64,000 nucleotides of DNA from Bradyrhizobiaceae bacterium Ga0074131 (GTDB taxonomy: Bacteria; Pseudomonadota; Alphaproteobacteria; Rhizobiales; Xanthobacteraceae): contig LNEC01000019.1 of the NCBI GenBank assembly GCA_001464035.1, positions 434,001 to 498,000 on the forward strand, given 5' to 3'. The first letter of the stretch is position 1. Every line of letters starts with the position of its first letter. The notes under the pieces are model-generated. The model did no database searches. It was not told the origin of the DNA and was given only the letters and a program-made list of their open reading frames with translations. Position numbers and translations under genes: made by a program. This document shows positions 1 to 8,376 of this stretch, one piece after another.

Positions 1-93
1 ATAGTTCAGCAGGCACCGGCGCCGATATAAGTTGCCGCCGGCAGATCAAATTACCTTACAGGACACGGGAAGCCCGACAGGACCACAACGGGT

Positions 94-1878
94 TCAGCGG
101 CGATAGCGATCGCTGCGCGCATAGGCTTGACGGTTTTCCTGCGGCGGACGGCTCGCCAGGCTGGCGCGCGCCTCGCTGGCGACGGGTATGGCCGGCCTCA
201 GTTCATCCAGAAAGATCGGCCTGGAGAAGTAGAAACCCTGCGCATAGCGTATTTTGGTGGCGGCCTGCAGGTAGGCGAGTTCCTCAAAGGTTTCGATGCC
301 CTCGGCGATCACGGTCATGCCGAGCGCCTCGCTCAGCGATTCGATCGCCCGCAAGATGCCCTGGCTGCGCGGGCGTTTGTGAATGTCGGTGATGAAAGAG
401 CGGTCGATCTTGATCTCGTCGGCGGTGATATCGGCCAGCGCCGACAACGACGAATAGCCGGTGCCGAAATCGTCGATCGATATTCGCACTCCCAGTATCC
501 GGAACAACGGCAGGATATCCTGCTGGAACTGGGTCTTTGTGACGAAGGCGTCCTCCGTCACCTCGATCATGAAGCGCTCGGGATAGCCGGTTGCCGCCAG
601 GGCCTGCGCAAACGACCGCATGAATTCCGGATTGCATGCCTGCTTGGCCGCAACGTTGATGCTGATGGAGGTGTCGGGACCAAAAGTCTGGTTGATCGGA
701 TCGATCGACTTGACGATTTCAGCCAGCACCAGATGCGTGAGTTCGTCGATCAGCCCTAGCTCGACGGCGAGATTGACGAACGTGCCGGGGGCGTGAATGA
801 CGCCCCCCTCGTCGCGCAGCCGCACCAGGGCCTCGATGCCCTTGATGTCCTGTGTCCGGATGTCGACTTTGGTCTGAAAGGCGCAGCAGAAGCGTTTCTC
901 CAGGATGGCGAGCCGAAGCGACTGCTCGACCTTCATGCGCGCCAGCGCTTCGCGCTCCATGCCGGCGTCGAAGAAGGCGGCGGAACCCTTGCCGTCGTTC
1001 TTGACGCTGTACATCGCGATATCGGCGTTCTGACGCAACACCTCGTAGCTGCGGCCGTGCTCGGGATAAAGGCTGACCCCGATCGAGGTTGAAGCAAAGA
1101 TTTCCGATCCGTCGATGAAGTACGGCGCTCTCAGCCGCTGCAGCGTAAACTGGATGTACTCCGCCACCTCCTGCTCGCTCCGGATCGGATTGAGCAGCAG
1201 CAGGAATTCATCCCCGCTGATCCGGGACAGCATGTCGGATTCGCGCAAGTCCATCCCGAGCCGCTTGGCGACTTCGACCAGCAGCGCATCCCCGTTCGGA
1301 TGACCGTAATAGTCGTTGATGTGCTTGAAATTGTCGATGTCGAGAAACGCCAGCGCGAACCCGCCATGCGGCTGGTCGCGCTGCAGAAGAGCGTTGGCCC
1401 GGTGCTCGATCACGCCCCGGTTCGGCAGGCCGGTCAGTTCGTCGTAATAGGCCGACCGGAACAGGTGGTCCTCGAGGGTTTTTTGCTCGCTGATGTCGGC
1501 GGAACTGGACAGCAACAGATTGCGGCCCGCGATGCGAACCGGCCGGTGGGTGGTGAGAAGGACCTGTCTGGCCTGGCCGCTGGAGACGCATTCCTCCTCA
1601 ATCGCCTGGCTGCCGCTGCGCAGCAATTCAATGCCGGTCGTGCGGCGCTGCTCCAGCTCCTTCGATGCCGGCGCCTCCGGCTCGGTCCCGGCCATCCCAA
1701 GTTGCGCCGCGGCGGCGTCGTTCACCAGCAGGAAGCGGCCCTGTTCGTCCTGAACCGTCACGCCGGTCGGGAGCAGTCTGAAGACATCCCGCAGGATTTT
1801 CAGCTCGGTAGCGAGGGCAAATTCACTATCGCCTTCGGGCGCGGCGATCTGCAGGTCGTGTCCAGTCGGGCTTTGCAT
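94..1878 (-). CDS. PAS-GGDEF-EAL c-di-GMP turnover protein
   Basis: A 594-residue cytoplasmic protein with an N-terminal PAS-like region (about residues 30-135), a GGDEF domain (about 140-300) and an EAL domain (about 315-565). The diguanylate cyclase signature reads SGDEF (221-225) instead of GGDEF. An RxxD inhibitory site (RESD, 212-215) sits the canonical five residues before it. The EAL domain keeps its main catalytic motifs: EALVR near 349, a DDFGTG loop, the KID lysine, AEGIET and QGF. The phosphodiesterase side therefore looks intact, and the cyclase side is probably active because S and A variants of the first glycine are tolerated in the family. No signal peptide or membrane segment is visible, so the PAS region is the likely sensor. 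The net direction of the activity cannot be read from sequence. Confidence 0.93.
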   Translation of the reverse strand: MQSPTGHDLQIAAPEGDSEFALATELKILRDVFRLLPTGVTVQDEQGRFLLVNDAAAAQLGMAGTEPEAPASKELEQRRTTGIELLRSGSQAIEEECVSSGQARQVLLTTHRPVRIAGRNLLLSSSADISEQKTLEDHLFRSAYYDELTGLPNRGVIEHRANALLQRDQPHGGFALAFLDIDNFKHINDYYGHPNGDALLVEVAKRLGMDLRESDMLSRISGDEFLLLLNPIRSEQEVAEYIQFTLQRLRAPYFIDGSEIFASTSIGVSLYPEHGRSYEVLRQNADIAMYSVKNDGKGSAAFFDAGMEREALARMKVEQSLRLAILEKRFCCAFQTKVDIRTQDIKGIEALVRLRDEGGVIHAPGTFVNLAVELGLIDELTHLVLAEIVKSIDPINQTFGPDTSISINVAAKQACNPEFMRSFAQALAATGYPERFMIEVTEDAFVTKTQFQQDILPLFRILGVRISIDDFGTGYSSLSALADITADEIKIDRSFITDIHKRPRSQGILRAIESLSEALGMTVIAEGIETFEELAYLQAATKIRYAQGFYFSRPIFLDELRPAIPVASEARASLASRPPQENRQAYARSDRYRR

Positions 1879-1984
1879 GCCGCCGACCTTGGCGGAAGCC
1901 CTTGTAGTTTTGGTTAAGTGGACCTCAAAAAGTCGACGTCAGTCGCGCGCGCGCCCGGTTGAAATATCTCTGCCTCAATCGTCA

Positions 1985-1999
1985 TTAACAGAACGCTAA
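1985..1999 (-). promoter_or_regulatory. Possible CtrA-type box upstream of the GGDEF-EAL gene
   Basis: Read on the minus strand, the site is TTAG-N7-TTAA, one mismatch from the alphaproteobacterial CtrA consensus TTAA-N7-TTAA. It lies about 107 bp upstream of the GGDEF-EAL start and 56 bp beyond the 3' end of the neighbouring kinase gene, so it can only serve the GGDEF-EAL gene. A single near-match of this length could be chance. Confidence 0.3.
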
Positions 2000-2054
2000 C
2001 GCCAGTTCGGAAGCCGCGGCCCATCCGGAAACCCGCTTGCCAGATGCAGGCCCT

Positions 2055-3017
2055 TCATCTCGCGGGTATCCGGCACTGCATGGTGCAGTGAACCCCGGTC
2101 TTCAGGAAGGCAATGTCGGTTCTGCCGTCGAACGAAGTGAGCGCCGATTTCAACAGCTTGGTGCCAAAGCCGGCCGCCCCGACGTTTCCGATCGGGGGAC
2201 CTTCGGTCTCGTCCCAGGCGATGTGGAGCCGGTCGTCGGTCACCGACCACGACACCTGCAGGAGGCCGCGCGGAGACGAGAACGCGCCGTACTTGCCGGC
2301 ATTGGTGGCGAGCTCGTGGAACATCAAGGCCAGGCTCACCGCCAGCTTATCAGGAAGGAACAGCGGATTGCCGTTGAGGCTGAACCGCACATGGCCGTAA
2401 GGCCCGAGTTCGGAGACCAGCAGATCTCTGATATCGCAACCCAGCCCGTCGACCTTGGCGATCAGGTCGTCGGTCCTGGACAGCGCCCGCAGCCGCTGAT
2501 CAATGCTGGCCCAGACTTCCGGCCGATCGTGCAGCACCTGGTGCAGTACGGCGTGGATGGTCGACACCTTGTTCTTCAGCCGGTGCTGCAGTTCACCGAC
2601 AATGAGCTTGCGATACTCCTCTTCGCGGATCAGCCGCTTCGAAATCTCCCGCTGCTGCGAGGCAATCGATCGATGGTGCTCGACACCCCATATCGTGAGG
2701 CCGCAGACGATCAGATATGCGGCCAGCAGCGCCAGCCTGGCGAAATCGGCGGTGGCGTCGCCGAAATTGACGGTCATTCCGAGCGCGCCGCCGGCCAGTG
2801 CCGTCGCGACGCCGAGCCGGAAACCGCCGAACACGGTGGCAAACACCACGGCCGGAAAATACGGGGTAAAGAATACATCCGGCCGGATCAGGGAAAGGCC
2901 CCATCGCGCCGCGGTCGACAAAGCGAGGCAAAAGGCCGCGAATCCCATACCGAGAAGCGGCGATGGCTGGGATATTCCCCGCCAAGACAGCCGAAACTCG
3001 TCGATCAATTTCCCCAT
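2055..3017 (-). CDS. Membrane-anchored HWE/HisKA_2-type sensor histidine kinase
   Basis: A 320-residue kinase. The first ~120 residues hold three or four hydrophobic segments resembling the DUF4118 membrane sensor of KdpD-like kinases. A short linker leads into a HisKA_2/HWE dimerisation box with the phospho-acceptor His in the motif ELQHRLKN, then a divergent ATPase domain with an N-box (MFHELATNAGKYGA) and a GFGTKLL glycine box. The start is placed at the ATG at 3017 because the hydrophobic sensor follows directly; upstream in-frame codons would add arginine-rich, non-conserved sequence. No response regulator lies beside it, which is common for HWE kinases. In Rhizobiales many of these feed the PhyR general stress pathway, but nothing here shows that for this protein. 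Confidence 0.88.
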   Translation of the reverse strand: MGKLIDEFRLSWRGISQPSPLLGMGFAAFCLALSTAARWGLSLIRPDVFFTPYFPAVVFATVFGGFRLGVATALAGGALGMTVNFGDATADFARLALLAAYLIVCGLTIWGVEHHRSIASQQREISKRLIREEEYRKLIVGELQHRLKNKVSTIHAVLHQVLHDRPEVWASIDQRLRALSRTDDLIAKVDGLGCDIRDLLVSELGPYGHVRFSLNGNPLFLPDKLAVSLALMFHELATNAGKYGAFSSPRGLLQVSWSVTDDRLHIAWDETEGPPIGNVGAAGFGTKLLKSALTSFDGRTDIAFLKTGVHCTMQCRIPAR

Positions 3018-3186
3018 GGCTGACTTCAACCGATCAGCGAATCCAAAATAAGGCCGAGCATGGAGCAAAATCCACGATCTGCCGCGTATCCGGACCGAAG
3101 CTGCCGCGCAGCAAGGCACGGCTTGCCTGATTCAGGCAGACCGGGGATACATCTACCATCAAGATCAATCATGACGGGAGCGCGCA

Positions 3187-4032
3187 ATGGGACGGCTGGA
3201 CGGCAAGGTCGCGGTGATCACCGGGGCGACGAGCGGCATCGGACTGCGTACCGCGGAAATTTTCGTCGCCGAAGGCGCGAAAGTCGTCATCGCCGGCCGC
3301 CGCGTGCCCGAGGGCGAGGCGCTGGCCAACAAGCTCGGCGCCAGCTGCATCTTCCGCCAGACCGATGTCACCGTCGAGGAGCAGATGCGGGCGCTGATTG
3401 CGCTTTCGATTGACGCATTCGGCCGCATCGACTGTCTGTTCAACAACGCCGGCGGCCCGGCGCAGACCGGGGGAATTGAAGGCCTTGAAGTGGACCGCTT
3501 CGACGCCGCCATGGCGACGCTGGTGCGCAGCGTGATGCTCGGCATGAAGCATGCGGCCCCTCATATGCGCCGCCAGGGGTCCGGCAGCATCATCAACAAT
3601 GGCAGCATCGCGGGCCGGCTCGCCGGTTTCTCGTCGTCGGTGGTCTATGGCGCGGCCAAGGCCGCCGTCATCCATCTCACCAAATGCGTGGCGATGGAGC
3701 TCGGTGAATCCGGCATCCGCGTCAACTCGATCTCGCCGGGCGCGATTGCCACGGGCATCATCGGCAAGGCGCTGGGCCTGTCGGTCGAAGCGGCGGAGAA
3801 AACCCCGGAGGTGATGCGCGAAGTCTACAAATCGGCGCAGCCGATACCGCGCGCCGGGTTGCCGGAAGATATCGCCCACGCCGCGGTATTTCTCGCCAGC
3901 GACGAATCCAGTTTCATCAACGGCCACGATCTGGTGATCGACGGCGCCATCACCGGCGGCCGCAACTGGACCCAGCAGCAGCAGGGCTACGTCGCGCTGC
4001 GCAAGGCATTCGGCCAGGACGGAGGTTTATAG
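3187..4032 (+). CDS. SDR family NAD(P)-dependent oxidoreductase
   Basis: A 281-residue classical short-chain dehydrogenase/reductase with a Rossmann nucleotide-binding motif (GATSGIG, residues 14-20), the NNAG structural motif, a catalytic serine in strand 5 and the YGAAK active-site Tyr-Lys pair. The acceptor after strand 2 is AGRR, where the arginines suggest NADP(H). A GGGAG ribosome binding site lies 6-10 nt upstream of the ATG. The C-terminus carries about 25 extra residues beyond the usual SDR core. It converges on the P450 gene with only 17 bp between stops, so the two are not co-transcribed. The substrate cannot be named. Confidence 0.93.
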   Translation: MGRLDGKVAVITGATSGIGLRTAEIFVAEGAKVVIAGRRVPEGEALANKLGASCIFRQTDVTVEEQMRALIALSIDAFGRIDCLFNNAGGPAQTGGIEGLEVDRFDAAMATLVRSVMLGMKHAAPHMRRQGSGSIINNGSIAGRLAGFSSSVVYGAAKAAVIHLTKCVAMELGESGIRVNSISPGAIATGIIGKALGLSVEAAEKTPEVMREVYKSAQPIPRAGLPEDIAHAAVFLASDESSFINGHDLVIDGAITGGRNWTQQQQGYVALRKAFGQDGGL

Positions 4033-4049
4033 CGGCCGGCCACCCGCTC

Positions 4050-5426
4050 TCACACCGGCTTCAGCGTCACCCGCAGTCCGTCACGCGGCTTCGGGATCGG
4101 CCACATCTGCCAGTCCGGGGCGTAGCCCGGCTCCAGCGAGACCTCGAGATTCTGCAGGAAGTGCCGCGCGAAGCATTTCGCCTGCATATAGGCGAAGTGC
4201 AGCCCGAGGCACATATGCGCGCCGCCGCCGAACGGCACCCAGGCGAAGCGATGGCGGCCGCGTTGCGCTTCGTCGGTGAAGCGCAAGGGATCGAAGGTCT
4301 CGGGATCGGGCCAGATGTCGGGCATGTGGTGGGTGAACAGCGGATTGACGCCGAGCATGGTGCCGGCCGGGATCGCGTAGCCCTTGAATGTGAAATCGCG
4401 GACCGCGCGCCGCGGCATCGAGGGTACCGGCGGCTTCATCCGCAGGGCTTCCTTGAAGGCCATTTCGGTCAGCTTCATGGCCTCGAGATTGTCGAAGGTG
4501 GTGGGCTCGCCGGCGGCGACGCCCAGCGCCGATATCTCGCCGCGCAGCTTTTCCTGCCATTGCGGGTTGGCCGCCAGCACGCCGATGAACGATGTCAGCG
4601 ACGACGTCAGCGTGTCGTGGGCGGCCATCATCAGAAAACTCATGTGGTCGACGATATCCTGCGTCGAGAGCAGCGCGCCGTCCTCGTGGGTGGCGTGGCA
4701 CAGCTGCGAGAACAGGTCATCGCCGCCGCCTTTGGCGCGGCGGATCGGGATCTGTTCCGAGAAATAGGCGACGATGCGCTTGCGGCCGTTGACGCCGCGC
4801 GCCATCGCCGTTCCGGGCAGCGGTTTGCGGATCACGGCGACCGAGGCGGCCACCATGTCGACGAAGGCACGGGTGATGTCGTCGACTTCAGGCCCGATCT
4901 CGGCGCCGAGGAACGAGGTCGCGGCAAGGTCGAGTGTGAGTTGCTTCATGGCGGGATAGAACAGCATCGGCCCCGGCTGCGCCTTCCATTGCGCGACCCG
5001 CGCCGCGATGCCGGTGTCCAGTTCCCCGAGATAGGATTTCATTGGCCCGGACTTGAAGGCGACCGACAGCGCGCGCCGGTGCAGGCGATGCTCCTCGAAG
5101 TCGAGCAGCATCAACCCGCGCGGAAACAGCAGTCCCAGAATCCGGCCCCAGCCATGTGTCGACGAGAACAGCTTGGCCTGGTCGAACAGCACCAGTTCGT
5201 TGGCCTCGGGTCCAAGCAGCGTGAGGCTGGTCTCGCCGAACAGGTGGCTGCGATAGACCAACCCGTATTGCGCCGCCGCCCGCTCGACCTGGCCCTTGGG
5301 ATCGGCGAGCACGTGAAGCGTCTTGCCAATCACCGGCCAGCCTTCGTCGCCGGGGATATGCGTCAGCGAATTGCGCTTGGGCGGGGTGAAGGGTAACGCG
5401 GGAGAAGCAACGCTTTGCATCGACAT
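4050..5426 (-). CDS. Cytochrome P450
   Basis: A 458-residue soluble bacterial P450 of normal length. The heme-binding loop FGGGAHMCLG places the axial cysteine at residue 406. The ExxR pair is in the K helix (E326, R329), and the I-helix oxygen-activation region reads AAHDTLTS (about 268-275). No N-terminal membrane anchor is present. The proline-rich start and the long N-terminal region resemble the CYP120/CYP26-like clade, which suggests a hydrophobic isoprenoid or fatty substrate; that is inference only. No ferredoxin or ferredoxin reductase gene lies nearby, so electron transfer partners must be encoded elsewhere. GGAGCAG precedes the ATG as a ribosome binding site. Confidence 0.95.
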   Translation of the reverse strand: MSMQSVASPALPFTPPKRNSLTHIPGDEGWPVIGKTLHVLADPKGQVERAAAQYGLVYRSHLFGETSLTLLGPEANELVLFDQAKLFSSTHGWGRILGLLFPRGLMLLDFEEHRLHRRALSVAFKSGPMKSYLGELDTGIAARVAQWKAQPGPMLFYPAMKQLTLDLAATSFLGAEIGPEVDDITRAFVDMVAASVAVIRKPLPGTAMARGVNGRKRIVAYFSEQIPIRRAKGGGDDLFSQLCHATHEDGALLSTQDIVDHMSFLMMAAHDTLTSSLTSFIGVLAANPQWQEKLRGEISALGVAAGEPTTFDNLEAMKLTEMAFKEALRMKPPVPSMPRRAVRDFTFKGYAIPAGTMLGVNPLFTHHMPDIWPDPETFDPLRFTDEAQRGRHRFAWVPFGGGAHMCLGLHFAYMQAKCFARHFLQNLEVSLEPGYAPDWQMWPIPKPRDGLRVTLKPV

Positions 5427-5638
5427 GGCAACTGCTCCGGTTGTCCCTGCAGATCCGGCGGGACGGTCGTCGGCATAACCTTGGTCAAAATTAGCCTTTT
5501 ATCCCTGCCGTGCAAAGGTTGAACCGTGACTGGGGAGGGCGTCGGCCGATCCGGGGTGTGCGACAACGCCGCGCACTGCGACGCGCGGCGGCATACAACG
5601 CGAAGACAAGAAAAAGGCGATGCGCCGTCCGGCTCGCA

Positions 5639-6880
5639 TCATGCCTTCCGCTTGGCGGCTTCCTTCTGCAGGTCCGGTGCGTTGATGGTCGGGATCGCGA
5701 CGCGGCCCGGGCCGGTGAGCGGAAGGGCGGCGGCGGCCTTGTCGTTTTCCATGATCTTGGCCATGACGGCCTGGCCGGCGCGCTCGAACACCGCGCGGTT
5801 CTCGATCAGGAATTGCTGCGACTCGCGCAGTTTCGTGATGTGGCCGTTTATCTCGGGCACCACGTAGCGCGCCACCATGTCCCAGCTGCGGCGGGTATTT
5901 TCCGGATTGGCCCAGTCGTGCACGAAGCCGACGATGGTGCCGACGCCGCCGGATACCTCCATCAGGCTCTTGATGGTTTTGACCAGGTCGTCGGGGGTGC
6001 CGATGGTGGAGGCGGCCGCCTCGCCGCCGGCGGTCTTCTCCACCGCGTCCTCGGGTGAGGTGAACGGCTGCAAGCCCGGGCGCTGCAGGGTGCGGACATT
6101 GTACTCGTTGTGCCAGCGCATCAGTCCCGTGCCGGCCTCGCGTTGCGCCTGCTCGCGGGTTTCGGCGATGTGCCAGGAGAGCAGCACGCGCCAGTTGGCG
6201 CGGCTCACGGTGGTTCCGGCCTTTTTCGCGGCGTCCTCGGCAAAGCTCCATTGTGTCGGCAGCGCCATCAGGCCCTGGGTCGACATCGATCCCAGCGAAA
6301 TGATTCCGATGCCGTATTTGCCGGCCAGCGTCATGCCCGACGGCGAGATCTGCGAGGCCACCACGAACGGCATCTCTTCCTGCAACGGGAGAATCTGCAG
6401 CGCCGCGTCATTCATGGTGAACCAGTCGCTCTTGGCGGTGACGCGCTCGCCGTTGAACAGCCGGCGAATGACAGCGATCGCCTCGTCCTGACGGTCGCGC
6501 TGCGTCATCGGATCGATGCCCAGCGTGTGCGCGTCGGAGGCCAGCGCCCCCGGCCCCGAACCGAAGATGGCGCGGCCGCCGGTCATGTGGTCGAGCTGCA
6601 CCATGCGCTGCGCGACGTTGTAGGGATGATGGTAGGGCAGCGAGACCACGCCGGTGCCGAGCATGATGCGCTTGGTGCGCTCGCCGGCGGCGGCCAAAAA
6701 CATCTCCGGCGAGGCGATGGTTTCCCAGCCCGAGGAATGGTGCTCGCCGCACCAGAATTCGTCATAGCCGAGCGCGTCGAGCTGTTCGACCAGATCGAGA
6801 TCCCTGCGGAATTGCAGCATCGGATGCTCGCCGATCGGATGATGCGGGGCGAGGAAAGCTCCGAATTTGAGGCGCGCCAT
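5639..6880 (-). CDS. LLM-class flavin-dependent monooxygenase
   Basis: A 413-residue luciferase-like TIM-barrel protein. The N-terminus MARLKFGAFLAPHHP and the segments GYDEFWCGEHHSSG, TGVVSLPYHHP and FGSGPGALASD are typical of the bacterial luciferase/limonene monooxygenase group, which uses FMNH2 supplied by a separate reductase. The start at 6880 is chosen because a GGAGA ribosome binding site precedes it and the conserved domain begins at residue 3; upstream in-frame codons encode non-conserved, arginine-rich sequence. The last ~70 residues, rich in alanine and lysine, extend past the barrel. The gene stands alone, with the P450 downstream on the same strand 212 bp away. The substrate is unknown. 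Confidence 0.92.
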   Translation of the reverse strand: MARLKFGAFLAPHHPIGEHPMLQFRRDLDLVEQLDALGYDEFWCGEHHSSGWETIASPEMFLAAAGERTKRIMLGTGVVSLPYHHPYNVAQRMVQLDHMTGGRAIFGSGPGALASDAHTLGIDPMTQRDRQDEAIAVIRRLFNGERVTAKSDWFTMNDAALQILPLQEEMPFVVASQISPSGMTLAGKYGIGIISLGSMSTQGLMALPTQWSFAEDAAKKAGTTVSRANWRVLLSWHIAETREQAQREAGTGLMRWHNEYNVRTLQRPGLQPFTSPEDAVEKTAGGEAAASTIGTPDDLVKTIKSLMEVSGGVGTIVGFVHDWANPENTRRSWDMVARYVVPEINGHITKLRESQQFLIENRAVFERAGQAVMAKIMENDKAAAALPLTGPGRVAIPTINAPDLQKEAAKRKA

Positions 6881-7201
6881 TGGGTTTCTCTCCGGGTCTA
6901 TTGCTCTTGTATGCCGGGTCCAAACTACGGGGCGGCAAGCGCCAAGGCAATCGCGGAAAGCCGCCTCGGCCGCATGGTTGTCGTGCAGGGCCGGGCGACC
7001 TAGCGTCAGGAAGGTGGCCCGGACTGCCATGCCGCGTCCCGGAATTCTCTCCCTGCAACCTTCCACAACCGGATCGCCATCGACTGTCCGGTCGGGTCGG
7101 GTTCTGCGGAGACGTTCGGATGAAGCTTCGATGAGGTTGGTAGACCTGCTGAGCGCGCCCCGATACAACGTCTGGCCCACTGACAACGGACGGCATAACC
7201 C
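6881..7201. other. Intergenic region between divergent genes
   Basis: These 321 bp separate the start of the flavin monooxygenase (minus strand) from the start of the aminotransferase (plus strand), so they must hold two outward-facing promoters. No reading frame here resembles a known protein, and I see no convincing palindrome or repeat. Confidence 0.5.
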
Positions 7202-8344
7202 GTGACGATTGAACCCATCCACTTTAATTGGCCTTATGAGACGGGCAAGGAACTCGGCTACATGGCCGAGGCGCAGCGCAATCATCATCTGTCCGGCGAC
7301 GGATCGTTTACAAAGCGCTGCCATCGGTGGATTGAAGAACAGACCGGCTGCAGCAAGGCGCTGCTGACCCATTCATGCACATCGGCGTTGGATTTGAGCG
7401 CGTTGTTGCTCGACATCGAGGTCGGCGACGAGGTCATTTTGCCGTCCTATACTTTTGTGTCGACGGCGAATGCCTTCGTGTTGCGTGGCGCGGTTCCTGT
7501 GTTCGTCGATATCAGGGAGGACACGCTCAACCTGGATGAGCGGCTGATCGAGGCCGCCATCACGCCGCGCACGCGCGCGATCGTTCCGGTGCACTATGCC
7601 GGAGTCTCCTGCGAGATGGATAGCATGATGACGATCGCGCACCGCCATGGCCTGAAGGTCATCGAGGACGCAGCCCAGGGAGTTATGGCGAACTATAAGG
7701 GGCGCGCGCTCGGCGCTATTGGCGACCTCGGAAGTTTCAGCTTTCATGAGACAAAGAATATCATCTCGGGTGAGGGTGGCTGCCTCCTTGTGAACGATCC
7801 GGCGTTGACGTCGCGCGCCGAGGTCATCCGGGAGAAGGGCACGGATCGCGGCCGATTTCATCGCGGCGAGGTCGATAAATACACATGGCAGGATCTTGGC
7901 TCGTCGCTGCTGCCGAGCGATCTCACCGCCGCGTTTTTATGGGCGCAGCTGGAAGAAGCGCAGCAGATTACCCGCGGACGGCTGGCGATCTGGCGTCGCT
8001 ATCATGGCATGCTCGAAATTCTGGAGCAGCAAGGACTGGTTCGACGCCCGATCGTGCCGCCGGATTGTCAGCACAACGGGCATATGTACTATTTGCTGCT
8101 GGCACCCGAAATCGATCGCCACGAGGTCTTGCAGGAACTCAAGCGAAACGGGATTGGTGCGGTGTTTCACTACGTGCCGCTGCATTCGTCGCCTGCCGGA
8201 ATGCGTTTCGGGCGCCCGCACGGAGACCTGTCGTTGACAACGACATTATCGCAGCGGCTGATCCGGCTGCCGATGTGGCTCGGCTTGAGCGAGGCGCAGC
8301 AACAGCGGGTGGTTGAGGTTTTGGAAGTCATTTTGCGGCGATAG
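7202..8344 (+). CDS. rffA: RffA/WecE-type dTDP-4-keto-6-deoxyhexose aminotransferase
   Basis: A 380-residue PLP-dependent sugar aminotransferase of the DegT/DnrJ/EryC1 family. The order of motifs matches E. coli WecE/RffA (about 376 aa): LSGDGSFT near residue 30, SCTSALDL, the PLP-contacting IEDAAQG (D156) and SFHETKN with the Schiff-base lysine K185, followed by GEGG. RffA converts dTDP-4-keto-6-deoxyglucose to dTDP-4-amino-4,6-dideoxygalactose. The start is the GTG at 7202, which aligns with the known N-terminus. It opens the glycan-type island that continues to 17 kb. The dTDP-glucose enzymes RmlA and RmlB that would make its substrate are not in the window. ArnB and VioA are close relatives, so the exact nucleotide sugar is not certain. 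Confidence 0.88.
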   Translation: MTIEPIHFNWPYETGKELGYMAEAQRNHHLSGDGSFTKRCHRWIEEQTGCSKALLTHSCTSALDLSALLLDIEVGDEVILPSYTFVSTANAFVLRGAVPVFVDIREDTLNLDERLIEAAITPRTRAIVPVHYAGVSCEMDSMMTIAHRHGLKVIEDAAQGVMANYKGRALGAIGDLGSFSFHETKNIISGEGGCLLVNDPALTSRAEVIREKGTDRGRFHRGEVDKYTWQDLGSSLLPSDLTAAFLWAQLEEAQQITRGRLAIWRRYHGMLEILEQQGLVRRPIVPPDCQHNGHMYYLLLAPEIDRHEVLQELKRNGIGAVFHYVPLHSSPAGMRFGRPHGDLSLTTTLSQRLIRLPMWLGLSEAQQQRVVEVLEVILRR

Positions 8345-8376
8345 CCGCGCTGGGCTGGAAACCGCCGGCGTGCAAG

